The translations under genes and the position numbers were made by a program. The notes below the pieces were generated by a model, which did not search any database, had not been told where the DNA came from, and saw only the letters and a program-made list of their open reading frames with translations. DNA of 64,000 nt from Cliona cf. orientalis (lineage: Eukaryota > Porifera > Demospongiae > Clionaida > Clionaidae), in the NCBI GenBank assembly GCA_963930775.1, contig OZ005703.1:1240001-1304000 (forward strand), read 5' to 3'. This document shows, piece by piece, positions 1-41,891 of this stretch (position 1 is its first letter; the number at the start of each line of letters is the position of its first letter).

Positions 1-1168
1 ATGTACGTTACATTGTACGTGCATAATATGTTCGTTGTATAGTTACTGTACTGTTCAGTTTACTACAAAAAAATGGTGTTTATGTACACAGCCCTATATG
101 TACATGCAGGTCGTATACATGCATGTATAAGTCACATGTGCATGTGACTGCAGCCCTGAAAGCACATACATTCATACATACATGTATATACATACATACA
201 TGCATGCATGCATGCTCAGTGTATGAGCCAATTTCCTATGATATAATTATCCTTTGGCTGACCTAAGTGACCTAGTACCTCAGGAGGGATGGAGAATGAG
301 TGACATCATGATTTGGGGGGATCTCCCTCAATCCCTTAAAATAATAGCTCATTTATGATCTGCTAATAATTGAAATAACAAGGACAGGGGGTGTACTTGC
401 TGGTTACCTATCCAGACCAAGGTTTATACGCTCGAGAATTTTGATGTAATCCTGTGGTTGACTCTCAAAGCGGGAGGGTGGGTGACATCATGATTTGGGT
501 GGGGGGATTTTCCCTAAACTACGTATGTAACTCATAGTAACCAACAAGGGGTGTATGTATAACTAGAAATGTACGAGATCATTGCTAATGCTGCATGCAT
601 TAGCTGTATTACTTCATAAGATAGGACTCCTCTTGGCCTCAAGTAATAAAGCGGTCCTATATTATACCACCTGCTCCTTGAGGTCAAAGTTCAAGAAGAT
701 TGCAAAATAATTCTCAGTCACGTAGCTACATGTGGCAGCACCGCAACAGTGGTCGTTGCAACATTCAAGGATGTGTTTTAACCGCTGTTTAGTGATCTTA
801 GTCCACATATCTAATTTTTCCCAAATTACATTTTTGCATACATTTTTTATGTACTAATACATCACAATAACGGTACACTCACATGTAATATAATATCATT
901 ATTTCCCTCATCTCTAACTAATAATAATTATGTAACTATTGGGGGAGTAATTAATTAACTATTGGTGGAAGTAGGGGCCACCTCTCTCCAAACATCCTGT
1001 TACACTAATAGCCCAATAACTTCCATATTAGGTATAGTATAATAATATGTTTATTTGTTTGTGCGAAGTTTGAGGATATTTTCAACCAACAGCTAACTAT
1101 AACTCACCCACACCTTATGGCTCCTTCCCTCCAGCAGCTGTTTCTGCGTAATACATCCTCCGAATCAG

Positions 1169-1480
1169 GGTTCTGTTTCTGCCCAGCCCATCCCAACCTT
1201 CGTACATATTACATAGCTACCTACGTACAGCTGTGTGTGTGTGTGTGTGTATGTTGGTGTCGATTAATAATTTTATTAACTTGTTGATACAATAGGTAAC
1301 ACTTGTATCCTTGGTTTGATACTAGTTACTGTTTCTCCCCAACCCATCTCCCATCTCAACCTGCATACATGTATAAAGCTACCTACAGCTGTGTGTATAA
1401 TTATGTTGGCGTCGGATTATGCTTACTATTAACTTGTTGGTACAAAGGCTAATACTTGTATCCTTGGTTTAACACTATTT
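1169..1480 (+). repeat. Tandem duplication, about 160 bp, two diverged copies
   Basis: Two copies lie in direct orientation, about 1169-1328 and 1329-1480. They share in order a CTGTTTCT...CCCATC block, a TACCTAC...CAGCTGTGTGT block, a TATGTTGG(T/C)GTCG block, an ATTAACTTGTTG block and a CTTGTATCCTTGGTTT block. The first copy carries an expanded GT run that the second lacks. Confidence 0.75.
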
Positions 1481-1487
1481 CTGCGAT

Positions 1488-1675
1488 ATCAGACTATAAC
1501 TCTAAGTCTTGATTGGTAATAAAGTCTTGATTGTTGACAGTGTGTAACTATCCTTAATACCTATATTGACCGTATGTTGACCTGATGTCAGACTATAACT
1601 CTAAGTCTTGATTGTTAATAACTTGTTGACAGTGTGTAACTATCCTTAATACGTATGTTGACAGTATGTTGACCA
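1488..1675 (+). repeat. Tandem duplication, about 100 bp, two copies
   Basis: The block beginning TCAGACTATAACTCTAAG occurs at about 1489 and again at about 1588. Each copy is followed by CTTGATTG, then GTTGACAGTGTGTAACTATC and CTTAATAC, then TATGTTGAC. It abuts the duplication at 1169-1480, so two different local duplications lie side by side. Confidence 0.75.
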
Positions 1676-2325
1676 TCACATACTTTCCATGTACCCTACC
1701 GCCACTTACTTATAAGGCAATGAATTGTGATTTGTACCAGTACAGTCGTCGCGAACATAATTTGCGATGCATATTCTTCCTTCTTTGATATCAAATTATT
1801 GAGTTATTAATCGCTGTCCTTACATCACCTGCAAATGACAATATACTGCCCTATGAGCTCTTGCTTAACTGACGGTTCATATAATATTAAGCGTTCCAGT
1901 AATAGCTTATTATCTATCCTTGATGTTCTTTTCCCTCCCACCACTGGTAACCAGTTAGTTGCTACACGGAATTCTTTACAAGATAAACTCAGAGGCTCAA
2001 TCTGATATACGTTGCATTTTGTGTTTAATTACTGTTGATGATATGTTCAGTTAGTGTTTTGCATCTTGTGTTATACAAGCCCTCCTCCCCAGCATTTTCC
2101 CTGTTAATAACCACTAAACTACTAATTGGTTTTCCCTCGGGCTCAGTTACCATGCTTAACTTTAATATCGTGTATCTCAGAAGATCTCTGCATTCTTGAT
2201 AGTAATAATCATATTGTGTTGTATTTTTTTCTGTTGCAGGGGAGCATATTTCTGTCATATTAATAGTTTATTAAGTTGCATACAATAGTACTGATTTTCA
2301 TTGATAACCATGCGTGCAAAATGCT

Positions 2326-2625
2326 TTATTTTTCCATACAAATCAGATTGATGGAATAGCAATAATTCTACTCTTGTCAGTATTACAGGAGCAAGCACTG
2401 AGCTTGCTACCGGGAGTTTTATTCTGTACCTCTAAAACGAGAAAATGTTGAGCTTACATACATAACTGCATGCGTCACCTTGGCCTCATCACACCAAGGC
2501 TCCTCGATCTTTTCAATGCATATCTTTAAAAAGCTTTGATTTTTCCATACACCAATCAAATTGATAGAATCACATATTCTTATCAGTGATAAAAGTGTGA
2601 ACATTGAGCTTACTAAAACTAACCC
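2326..2625 (+). repeat. Diverged direct repeat, copies about 210 bp apart
   Basis: A block around 2326-2405 (TTTTTCCATAC, then ATCAGATTGAT, GAATAG, GTCAGT, TGAGCTT) recurs around 2538-2615 in the same order with many substitutions. No coding potential is seen. Confidence 0.5.
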
Positions 2626-5248
2626 CATTCTCGTAGGCTCCGTTCTTTTCAACGCACAACTTTATAAAAAGCTTGCTGACATCACACCTGTAGCATCCCA
2701 TGAAGCCTTATCAAGCAAGCAAACAGGAATTTAGGTCTGCTGCCTACAATAGCAGCTACCTACGCACCGGGTCGTGGAATCTGCCCAGTGGGCGGCTGAG
2801 TGCGATAATCAGTCATTATCCTACATGAGAGCTAATCACCTTCTCAGGTCATTACCCCAGCACCAGCCACCACTCTATCTCTGTTTGTCAGTGTCAATGT
2901 TTATATAGAGTACATCAGCAGTGTAGGCGTGAGTGGGGAGATAATATTTAATCATATATATTATTATATTATCTCCCCAATTTTGGCTCAGGCTAATCGC
3001 TTGACATATGTAAGTATGTGGCTTTATGGGTTATTTCAGGGGAACCAGGAGGCTCCCCCTTAGGATTGGTTTGCCCCCCTAATAATTGGCTTTTACAATA
3101 TTCAATAGGAGGTTCCCCCCTTCCCCCCTTATACTCTGGAACTACGTAGACATTTGCCCCTTTTGGGCAAAAATCCGGAAACAAACGTTGGTTATGCGTG
3201 CACGTGTATACATGTTTTATGGTTAGTCAGTGTAGACATATCACTCCACTTCTGAACCACTGCTCTCTCCAGTCATTGAGTTTGTGGTGATTGGCTCTCT
3301 CTCTCTCTCTAGCTCAGTCAACAACCTATTATCGCTAATTTCCGTTAGTGATGTTCGAAAATTCAATAACCAGCCAAGTGCAGTTGCTGTGCATGTTTGT
3401 GTGTGTGTCTGCGTAGACACATCACCCCACTTTTCATTAGCATTGTTATCGAGCTTGCGGTAGGGAAGTCTTAGACGGTCGATGCACATGTGTACACTGT
3501 TCTTAGCCACAGCGCTAATTCAATTGTGTCTCAGACTGACTGAATGCCCCTCTTTTTCTCCGTACTTGCACGTTTCGTTTGAAATTAAATTACTGATAGG
3601 TTATGTCTTGTTGCTGAATGTCTTTCCGTTTGGCCAAACAGCCCGTAAGCCCGTATATATGTGGTCAAATTGTCTAGCCACACCACCTGCCCTGCCACTA
3701 AGCTCTTCCTTTGTGTGGCAGTGGAATCTGTGTCTCTTTTCTCTTGTGGGCCAGCTTGAATTGCCCTGATTGAGAGAGGAAGTGTGCATATTAATTTTCA
3801 TGGAGGTGGTTTATTCAGATAGAGCCATTAGTCTTTTATAAGATAATTGTAGTACATGTATACATACACAATTATTAATTTTACTGGTAACCATTTTTTC
3901 TGGAGTACAGTTAGTTGCATGCATTTTTAGTAGTACTTATATACCACCAGGTTTGGGCTCTGCAGAATGGGCTGATGAAATTTCACACTTGCAATTCCAC
4001 TAACTCTCTCTCTCTCTCTCTGCTTTCATTTTGGGGTGATATATGCATTCCGATGGTCTCGGTCGTCGTGGCGACAATCATTCTTATTCAATTAGTGCTC
4101 CGTCTGGTAGTGGGTGGTATTGAGCTTTATCAGTGTGGCATCATAGGTACGTGCACATGTGCAGTTGTGTGCCATCCACCGCCATAATTAGATCAGCAAT
4201 TATAGGGGCTGACCTCGGTGGCCTAAAGCTAGCTGCCTCGTGCCACTGTGGTCTCATCGTTGCAGTGTGTCATTCCTTTTTTTTCCTCTTGCTTTCTCTT
4301 TCTTCCTCTCTCTTGCTCTCTCATGTATCCCTTAAATCCAATTGTGGTGGGACTAGGTCACACACTTGTTGGTCTAACTCATGAAAAAAAATTTTTTTTC
4401 TCTAAAACATTCTGTGGCACTTTCTGTGACAGCGCCTTGATTCAATTATACGTAGCTTCCCTCCAAATTAACCCCCTGGTCCATTTTCAGACACGAATTT
4501 GCTTTTTTTGTGGTGTTTATGTACACAATATCATATTATTCTGGTCTTCCTGGTATTGTGTAAAGCAATTCGTTTCTCGATGCTCTTGTAGTTCTAATTT
4601 TGGAGAAGTTTATTCTTAGCGACATCGGAGGCCTTTCATTGAAAACATTTCTATATTAAATAAACATCAGATTCTATGTTTACTTCCCATCTTGCATTCC
4701 TCTCCAATTTAGGATACTAATTTATTGTTGCACCACAATAATCGGAAGTAGCGTAACTTTTTGACCGGGGTGGAGGGAAGGTCAGCCAGTCAGCCGGCCG
4801 ACCAGGGAGGGAGGGAGGGAGGGAGAGATTCGAAGGGGGATACATGTCATCGTAATAAGTATTCTCTTTACTTCCTCGTCGTATGAGCCTTTCTAAACTA
4901 GGAAAGGAATTGGGCAATTAATTCGTCGTTAACCCATTACAATCTGAACAAAAAAGTCTGATGTTATTTTTATTTGTTGAGCTTCGTGGACGACTTCTGA
5001 GGCAATGCTCAACCTCCTTTATGCTATCAAACGAAACACAGCTGTTGCCTTCATCCAAATTTGTCGAAATACGTGCCTACCTATCTCCATGATCTAGCAC
5101 ATACCTTGTGATCCTATGACGTAATGATGACATCACCCCCACCACATCCACTATTAATCCTGTAGCCAGTACATCTGCATAATAATTATCCTCTACACAA
5201 AACACATCCACATTCACATACACTCTGACATGCACACACAATGAGCAG

Positions 5249-34686
<29,438 letters not shown>

Positions 34687-35076
34687 ACTGAACTCTCTTT
34701 TTAGATATTTCTATAGTTTATCAGTCATTATGCCCATCAGATACCACTATCTTAATTTTTTGGCACGCGGAAATTACTAGTTAATTATTAATTTATGCGT
34801 TGCGTGGGGTAACGCTTCCGAGTATTTCAGAATGCGACGTGGTTTGCCTTCCCATTCAACGCTGATGAATCAATCCGTGCAAAAACTATTTTGTCAGCCG
34901 GCTAATATTTGATAAAAGGCCACTCTTCTGCGAAAGATCCTCATAATATTTAAGGAGCTCGTTGAGCGAGAGCAGTAGTAATAAAGATTTACAAGTGAGA
35001 AGCGCTGGGCACAGACCTTCCTGCCTGCAAACAGAGAACAATAATTTCCCAAGTATTGTGTGACCTGTATATCGTC
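34687..35076 (+). other. Intergenic spacer, TTC39 to the Cys-rich GPI-type gene
   Basis: 390 bp. It contains the TTC39 polyadenylation signal overlapping the stop (AATAAA at 34682) and a second AATAAA at 34980 that could serve the same transcript or lie in the next gene's 5' region. No TATA or other core promoter motif is convincing. Confidence 0.55.
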
Positions 35077-38000
35077 ATGTCGGAGAAAAAGCTAGTTAGA
35101 TTCTTGTTGAGACTATTACTCTGGACGCTGCTATTTACTTATGGAACGTCGATGCCTGCAGGTACATTAATTTTTATTTGTAAAGAGTGTGTGAGTGTAC
35201 TCGTACTGTGTGTACTTTACATACATAAGTTAGTGGTGTAGTATCTATATCTCATGCGCATGACATTGTTGCGTATGCAGATGCATGCTCAACTTGATGC
35301 TAGCTATTCAACTGTACCACGAATCTGCTGAAAAAGGCTGCACGCGTGTGTGCGACTTGGGACGCGTTGGTAGCTTAGAAGTCCGTCCTTTTACTGCTGG
35401 AGAGAAAGCACGCATTGTGCAGATCCCATTGTGTATTGTGCATTCATTTGCCTGTAGAGCCGTATAGTATCACACACATGCATACTTTTTCTTTGAGAAG
35501 CCTACCTGCATCCATGCATAGGTATGGAATCAGCGGGGTTGCGTGCATGCATGGCACTTGAAATGCTTGTAGCAGGGCTGTGTTTGAGGTTTCGAGGTAC
35601 TCTTTTGGTTGGGTATCTAGCTCTTCTATATAACACGCGTCAATTGGCTGCCTAATCAGCCTGTGTAAATCACGTATCAATCAAAATCCACCAATAGTCG
35701 TGGTCCATTGGATAGACTATTGAACCAACTAGACTATACCAGACTGTTTTGGCTGGACCTGGAAAAAAAATATCCTAGTTCCAAGCCACAAAGTGGGTTT
35801 ACAGGTCTAGGTCATAGACTAGTAGTGCACTGTCTGTGCTACTACTGAACTCTCTAAATTCTGTATCAATTCATGAGGCTAAACAGTCTAAGTGTGTGTG
35901 CATGGAAAGTCAAGAGTACCCATCCTCCTCTTAGGCCTACAGAGCTGTGACAATGCTGCTCTTATCAAAACCTCAAGTAGGCAGCTGTTTCCCCCTTACC
36001 ACTTTGGAGTCCTTACAAGTGCAACTTTCTCATGGACAAGCTGCCTGTGTACATACTTCCCCTTCATGTTAGCTAGCAGAAGGAGTGGGTTGAAGAGAGT
36101 AAATAGTACGTACACAAGGCCCCCTGCCTAGATGTTCATGCATGCAGCCATGCAGCTTCTCAGCTGATGATTGTTAACTGTGTGAATCATCTGTCATGCA
36201 TATGTGCACATGTGAGGCTTCCATAAAGTACCTTCTAAGTATATCCCCTTCTCTCCATGGATGGTCTGTCTGCGTGGGTTTAGCGCTAAAGGGCATGATG
36301 TCAATATCAGTCTTTTATGCTGGAGTGTGGTTGACCCATTCTCTGATATAATGCCTCTAGCACAGGAAGATAAGATAATTCAATTTAGTCCTGGCCTCAG
36401 ATGTGTGCTCCCTGTAGCCCTCGTAGAATCTTGTTCTGGTCACAAGAATTGGCTATGTTCTCGCACACACTGACAGATGCTCATTTGCATTTCCTTTTTT
36501 CTTCTCTTTTCCTTTGTGTGTTCGTTGCCAGGCCTACATTGTGTACAAAAGGTGCACTGGTATGGTATGGTCCCCCCTCTTCCCACTAATCTCCTTTACC
36601 TGTTCAGTAGGCAACGCTATTAATCAATTACGTGGTGTCCAATTCACAGAGAGTAGTATAGCGTACGTAAACTTGTTTGTTATAGCGAGGGATTCATGTG
36701 TAAATAATTTTGTTGTCTGCCTAGGGATATGTGTACTGATGCTGTTTATGCATTAAGTGAGTACAGTGTACGCAACAGCGTAACTTGTTGTAGAACACTA
36801 GTTAACATGTTCCTGCTACTTAACGTTCACCTCTTTTCCTCTTTCTCTCTCACACTCGTACAAACCACACACACAGTACAAGTACACAGACGTCAGCCAA
36901 GGTCCACCGATCCCGACAGACGGCCAATCGCGTGCCACAGAACAGCTGGCACATGTAGCTACTATAGCAGCTGTCTGGAGCCTCAATTTCCTTGTGGATC
37001 GACAGGATTCATTCAACAGTACGTCCAGAGGAGGTGCGAGGCAGCAAGAACCTTTGGAAGTTGTAATAATTGTATAAGGAACCAACAGATATTGCAGTGG
37101 TCGAATAATGTCGAGACGTGCATCCAAACTGCACTACAGGATCTAATTGATAGCGATTTCAGTGGAGTGGAATCGGACCCCGTGACTTGTACAAGTTTCG
37201 AAAACAAGGCAATACAAAAAATCAAGGACTGTTATCGCAACCCAGATGGAAAGAGTGACTCAGGACTGTGCAAACTGCTGGAGAATGGCATCAGTCAGGA
37301 AGTCCACCAAGATTTGACCAATCTGGTAAAAGCGTTCCACGTTGGAGGCGACTATCACGTGGGCACAGTGGACATGGGGATACCTGAACTGGTGAGACAA
37401 TGTGGCCATCCTGAAGTAGCCAATTCGCTGTACATTGGTGAGCCCAGGCTCAGAGTGATTTTCTGTGCATGGGCATACCACCTAAAACGTACAACCGAAA
37501 GAAGTGTTGATCCTCATTACTACGTGACAATTGTCAGTCAACATCTCAACGACAGCGAATCCAATTTTCAGTATGGTGGGATTGGTTTGCATTCTCTTTG
37601 TTCAGTAAAAACTCCCGAATCTGGCCAACCAGGAGAATACGCTTACCATGTAGTGACATGGTTTGCTTCGCCCAACAGCACTATGGCTCAGAACTGGAAC
37701 GCAACAGTACTTACACTTGAAAATGTTGGTTTGATTAATGGAGCGTTTTTCGAGTTTTCATACGACAGAGTTGACTATTTAGCCAACAGAATAAGGGACT
37801 ACAGGAAGTGTGGCAATGGGCGAAGGGATCCTGGAGAGATGTGTGACTATGCCATGCTCAACTCGTCGGTGTGCTCCCTGGAGTGCGAAATTGAACAACC
37901 AGTGGAAGAGACAGAGATCTACGAGTGCACCACAGACCGGCTGAAGCCATCGTACTGCTGGCCGCAGCGATGTGGGGACGGCCAGAAAACGAGTGCTGAG

Positions 38001-38327
38001 GAGTGTGACGATGGAAATCGCAACAATGGCGATGGTTGCAGTAGCCAGTGTCGAATCGAGCAGCCCCAATTCATGTGCAAAAATCAGTACAACCGTACTT
38101 CAATCTGCAGGTCTGTACCACAAGTGCAGATCGCCACACGACAGATCACAAGATCGAATATCGTTCACGAAAAGCACACAGAATCGACACCACTTCGTAC
38201 GACTGTTGTAGACCTGCCACTGGACTCGAGAGGACTAAGCTCTGCCGGACAATTAATCTCGAGAACGGGTCTCGTAGTGTTGACAGCTGTGCTGGCAACT
38301 CTATGGACAATGTCGACTTTGGCATAG
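35077..38327 (+). CDS. Secreted, GPI-type Cys-rich protein with possible stanniocalcin-like domain and DUF4215-like repeats
   Basis: Two exons, 35077-35161 and 36877-38327, join in phase (G plus TA makes a Val codon) and give 511 residues. Exon 1 is a signal peptide: Lys/Arg start, a Leu-rich core, then YGTSMPA. Residues 48-204 are Cys-rich and helical, with Cys at 48, 55, 61, 68, 82, 91, 94, 110, 133, 147, 160 and 204. The stretch CTSFENKAIQKIKDCY (133-148) resembles the CSTFQRMIAEVQEECY region of stanniocalcin, and the surrounding helices and Cys are in similar order. Two Cys-rich repeats follow, CGNGRRDPGEMCD near 340 and CGDGQKTSAEECDDGNRNNG near 393; the second is a good DUF4215/Myxo-disulfide unit. 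The C-terminus has a small-residue site (SSAG) and a hydrophobic tail ending at the stop, typical of GPI addition. Several N-glycosylation sites are present (NDS, NST, NAT, NSS, NRT). The gene was recognised by features, not by a full match; stanniocalcin relatedness is inference. An unseen small exon in the 1.7-kb intron cannot be excluded. Confidence 0.75.
35162..36876 (+). other. Intron of the Cys-rich GPI-type gene
   Basis: The donor is GTACAT at 35162 and the acceptor is ACACACAG ending at 36876, after CTCTTT/CACACA pyrimidine-rich sequence. Nothing coding is recognised. The open frame running into exon 2 from 36729 is intronic read-through. Confidence 0.7.
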
Positions 38328-41066
38328 CAATCTCTCTTACGTACAACTTGAACAAAGAATCTCACTGCCGTATAGAACATGAAAAACTTATTTTTTAACA
38401 CATACTGAATGATCACCCCATAACTCCCCCCTCCCTCCCCTCCCTGAGTATGTATGTAGTAGCTCAATTGCCTCTAAGATACCGACAGCAAGCTCCTGTG
38501 AGATACATATCTAGGTTTGGATCACTAAAATCATCAATCATACAGGTTTAATAATATTATGATAAATCTCCATTTCGTTTTAATGATTTTGTTGCCTTTC
38601 CTGACAGTTATAAGATTTATTCTGCACACTATATTATTGTTATGTGATGATATTTATGTTTTCAAAATCGATTAGATTTGCATTGTCCTATTATATTATT
38701 GCATCAATTTCAAAAACCCTTCCCCCACCATATCATTCGTGTAAAGCTAGCTATTGTGAAATTATAGATGTCATTATTATTATTATTTAGACCTCCCCCT
38801 CTCTCTCTCACTTCTCTCCTTATTTGAATGGCTGCTGCATCTAGTTTGTCTACTGTCCTCAGTACCTTGTGCACCTCAGAAATCACTTTCCCACACTAAT
38901 TCACTTGTCCTATCCAAATTTATGGTCAGCCACAAAGCACTTGTTCACTGCATAACTCCAGACCAGCTCCTATTCAGACACTCACTGGTAGCCTAGTTGC
39001 CCTGGTTTCATTTCATGTCCTGCCATATGCCTGCCTGCCAATCAATGTATCATCAATCCATCCTGCATTCACAGACCAACCAATTCACCTCTATTTCTTT
39101 GTTTATCATGTTGATCACATGCAAGGCAGGCATGTGCTCCAAACCATCCATCCAGGGCTGTATAGGCTAGAGTGGCCATGGAGACCTTGAATCACTGTCG
39201 TCATCATTGGACATAATATCGTGGTCTTTTCAAAACCTTGTGGTCACTCCTGTGTCTGTCAGTTGAACATTTTCACCACCAGAGACTAATGGCAGGCAGT
39301 CCTCCACTCCCAATCTTATCACTGATTTCCTTGCTCCTTTTCCTTGTTCCTTCTTTTGTGGGTCTCCATGTCTTCTTGATCTCGTATGTCACAGTCCTTG
39401 TTGTACATATTATCCTAATTCTGTACTACGTATGTTACATGTGATGCTGCTAGCTGGATCTTGTGTAATTCTGAGATGTTTATGCTCCATTCATCCGTCC
39501 GTCTGTCTTTTTGAGATTGTTATATTTTGTTGAGAGCTATATATGATCATGATTAAATTATCACTTGATTTTTCGTTGTTATTGTCGTTTTTTTTTTTTT
39601 CGTGTGAGCTGTTTGAGACTTTCAATGGTTTATGTGTGTACATACGTTCTATCAAACTTCTATCATCAGCCTACATTTTAAAACTATGATAATAATATTC
39701 AAATTGATCTCTTAACTATTGAGAAATTCACGAGAATTATTGCATTTTACTGCTTGCAATTGCCATAAACAAATGTTGTGTACATATGCATGATGTATAC
39801 ACGTGCATATCATGATCCCCCCGGTTTTGGTGCGTCTGTAAGAGACTAGAATCTTGAGGGGGAAGGCACTAGGCTCTTCAGTGCATGCAGTATCGGCTAT
39901 TCGATTGCACCCAGGTAGGGAGTGAGTAATAGATAGCACTTAGATTTGGACACGATTCGATTTGATCTCGATAGAAGCTATTCTATGTATTTGCAACACT
40001 AGACAGCTTATCTTACTGTGTTGTGACAGAAGATACTCGACAGTACGTGATGCGATCGTATACCGTACAGCGATTATAGTAACAAGCACCAACATAATGT
40101 CCTTCTATACTTACAGCGAAGGGGGGGGAGGGGGAGGGGGGACAATGAAATGTGAACCGTTAGCTAGACTGCGATAAGCCTAGCTCGCAGACAATCATCG
40201 TAACAGGCGGCAGTGAGGCCACCGTCACAACATGTCATATTATGGCAAATCTTGCAGGACAGCCCCACTTTTACATAACTAGGGCACACATGTACGCATA
40301 CATACGTACGTAGGAGGTTGGAAAAAACTAATCACATAAAGTACCGACTCCGGCCAAGTCCCTATAAGTGGTCAGTGGCACGCTGCTAGTTCTTCATCAG
40401 GTCAGGTCGGTCAATCCCTTGGGTGACACACTACACCCGACTGTTGCTGGTGAGGTTGCGTATCGATAGCACTTGAACCTCACCTCCCACATGGATACGG
40501 CTGGTGGGAAAACCAACTTTTTTGGAGGGAACTCTATATAGTACGTGCGTACATGTACATGTGGTAGTAAAGACTGGCTGGGGCTTCAAAACATCAGCAG
40601 TACCATGTTGTAGTACTGTGTCACTAGTCTAAGTGAAGCCTTGGCCATAAACTTCTTCACTGTCACATGCACTATATATATAGTACATGTGTTGTATTGT
40701 GTGTTGTTAGAAGTGGTTACATTGTACAGTGTGGTTTCAGGACCAGGGAACAGCTGACACAAAGACTTCGCTCAATTCACTTCCTGCTCGAGGCTAGCCT
40801 AATCGCTTTAGTCCCTCCTGTCCGAGCTGTATTCGTAAATATAATTGACCATTAATTTTCCCCCAAACAGACAATTTGGCAGCAAATTACACCAAACTGC
40901 ACGAGCCACATCCATAATAATATTATAATATTATTTATTGTAAGGCTGCACTCACACAATCATGCATAATCATTATAACAATAATTATGGTGTGCATAAA
41001 TTGTAATTATCTTTCCCCACGGTCTCTCTACACGTAGCCATGCATGCATGATGGTACGTGCCTGTG

Positions 41067-41094
41067 GGGGGGGGGGGGGGGGGGGGGGGGGGGG
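41067..41094 (+). repeat. Poly-G tract
   Basis: About 28 consecutive G. Tracts of this kind are prone to slippage, so the assembled length is uncertain. Confidence 0.95.
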
Positions 41095-41858
41095 AATAGT
41101 GACAAACAATCGATCTTTGCCAAATTACAGTTTTTCTCACTACCACTTGTACTGTCCATTTGGCCTACAAACGATAGTACATGCATGCAAACAGCATGAT
41201 ATGATGGAGGAAGAGTGCACATTCTTCATTTTTCTGCACGATCATGCAAACCGAAATATATGGCCCATTATTGCTGCCAAAAAATGTAGGACTTTTGGGA
41301 TTGATAATTGAATTTCGATTACGCAATTGAGGATTTTCCAGTGCATGTGCCAGGATTATGATCTTGAATCCTAGACCAAGTCAGAAGGTGTTGGCAGCAC
41401 CCGTTATAGTAAGGATTCCGAGTCTCTACTGCGAATGGCCTTACGGGGAACCACCTCATTACATAAATTGAATGGATGTTTACTCATGGTCACTAACTTA
41501 CTACAGAATGTTTGTCTATAAGCTGTGACAGGTGCAGCTGCAAGAGTACGAGTTGAACTCATGCTATGCAAATGGCCTCGATCACATGACTTGGACATAG
41601 AATTATCATGATATTATTACAATGTCATAATAGTGAATCGAAACTGACCTAGCTATGGTGCACATGACATACATTGTCTACTGGTGGATGTATGAAACTA
41701 CTAACTAGTGCCAGCTGTCCAAGGTAACAGATATAGAAGAACACGTGCACTAGTATAATAATTATAATAGTATTATTTTTTGGACACATAAATTGCATAA
41801 GTGGCTTGAGAAAGAGTAATTGAGTTTGTCAGTATTATAGTGCCTGCGCAGTTTTCCA

Positions 41859-41860
<2 letters not shown>

Positions 41861-41890
<30 letters not shown>
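41861..41890 (+). repeat. Poly-G tract
   Basis: About 30 consecutive G, followed by AAGGAGGGGGG. Confidence 0.95.

Positions 41891-41891
<1 letters not shown>

Larger units (their letters stand above)
1..5248. other. Non-coding flank or intron upstream of the first recognised TTC39 exon
   Basis: I find no convincing coding exon here on either strand. The open frames present are short and have no family resemblance. The TTC39 exon at 5249 begins in mid-protein, so this stretch is probably an intron of that gene or holds upstream exons too short or diverged for me to recognise. It contains direct repeats around 1169-1480, 1488-1675 and 2326-2625, annotated separately. A hydrophobic open stretch around 4021-4146 followed by GGTACGTG looks exon-like at its end but matches nothing I know. 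Confidence 0.6.

Noticed and set aside
36729..36876. Upstream extension of the Cys-rich protein frame beginning at an ATG at 36729
   Set aside because: It is intron ending in CTCTCT/CACACAG. A proper signal-peptide exon at 35077 joins exactly in phase at 36877.
39238..39444. Hydrophobic 68-codon frame resembling membrane segments
   Set aside because: It is T-rich 3' UTR or intergenic sequence that gives Leu/Val/Ile codons by composition; no other support.
40320..40520. Possible snRNA-like structured region
   Set aside because: I compared it mentally with U1, U5 and U6 cores and found no Sm site or conserved motif that holds.
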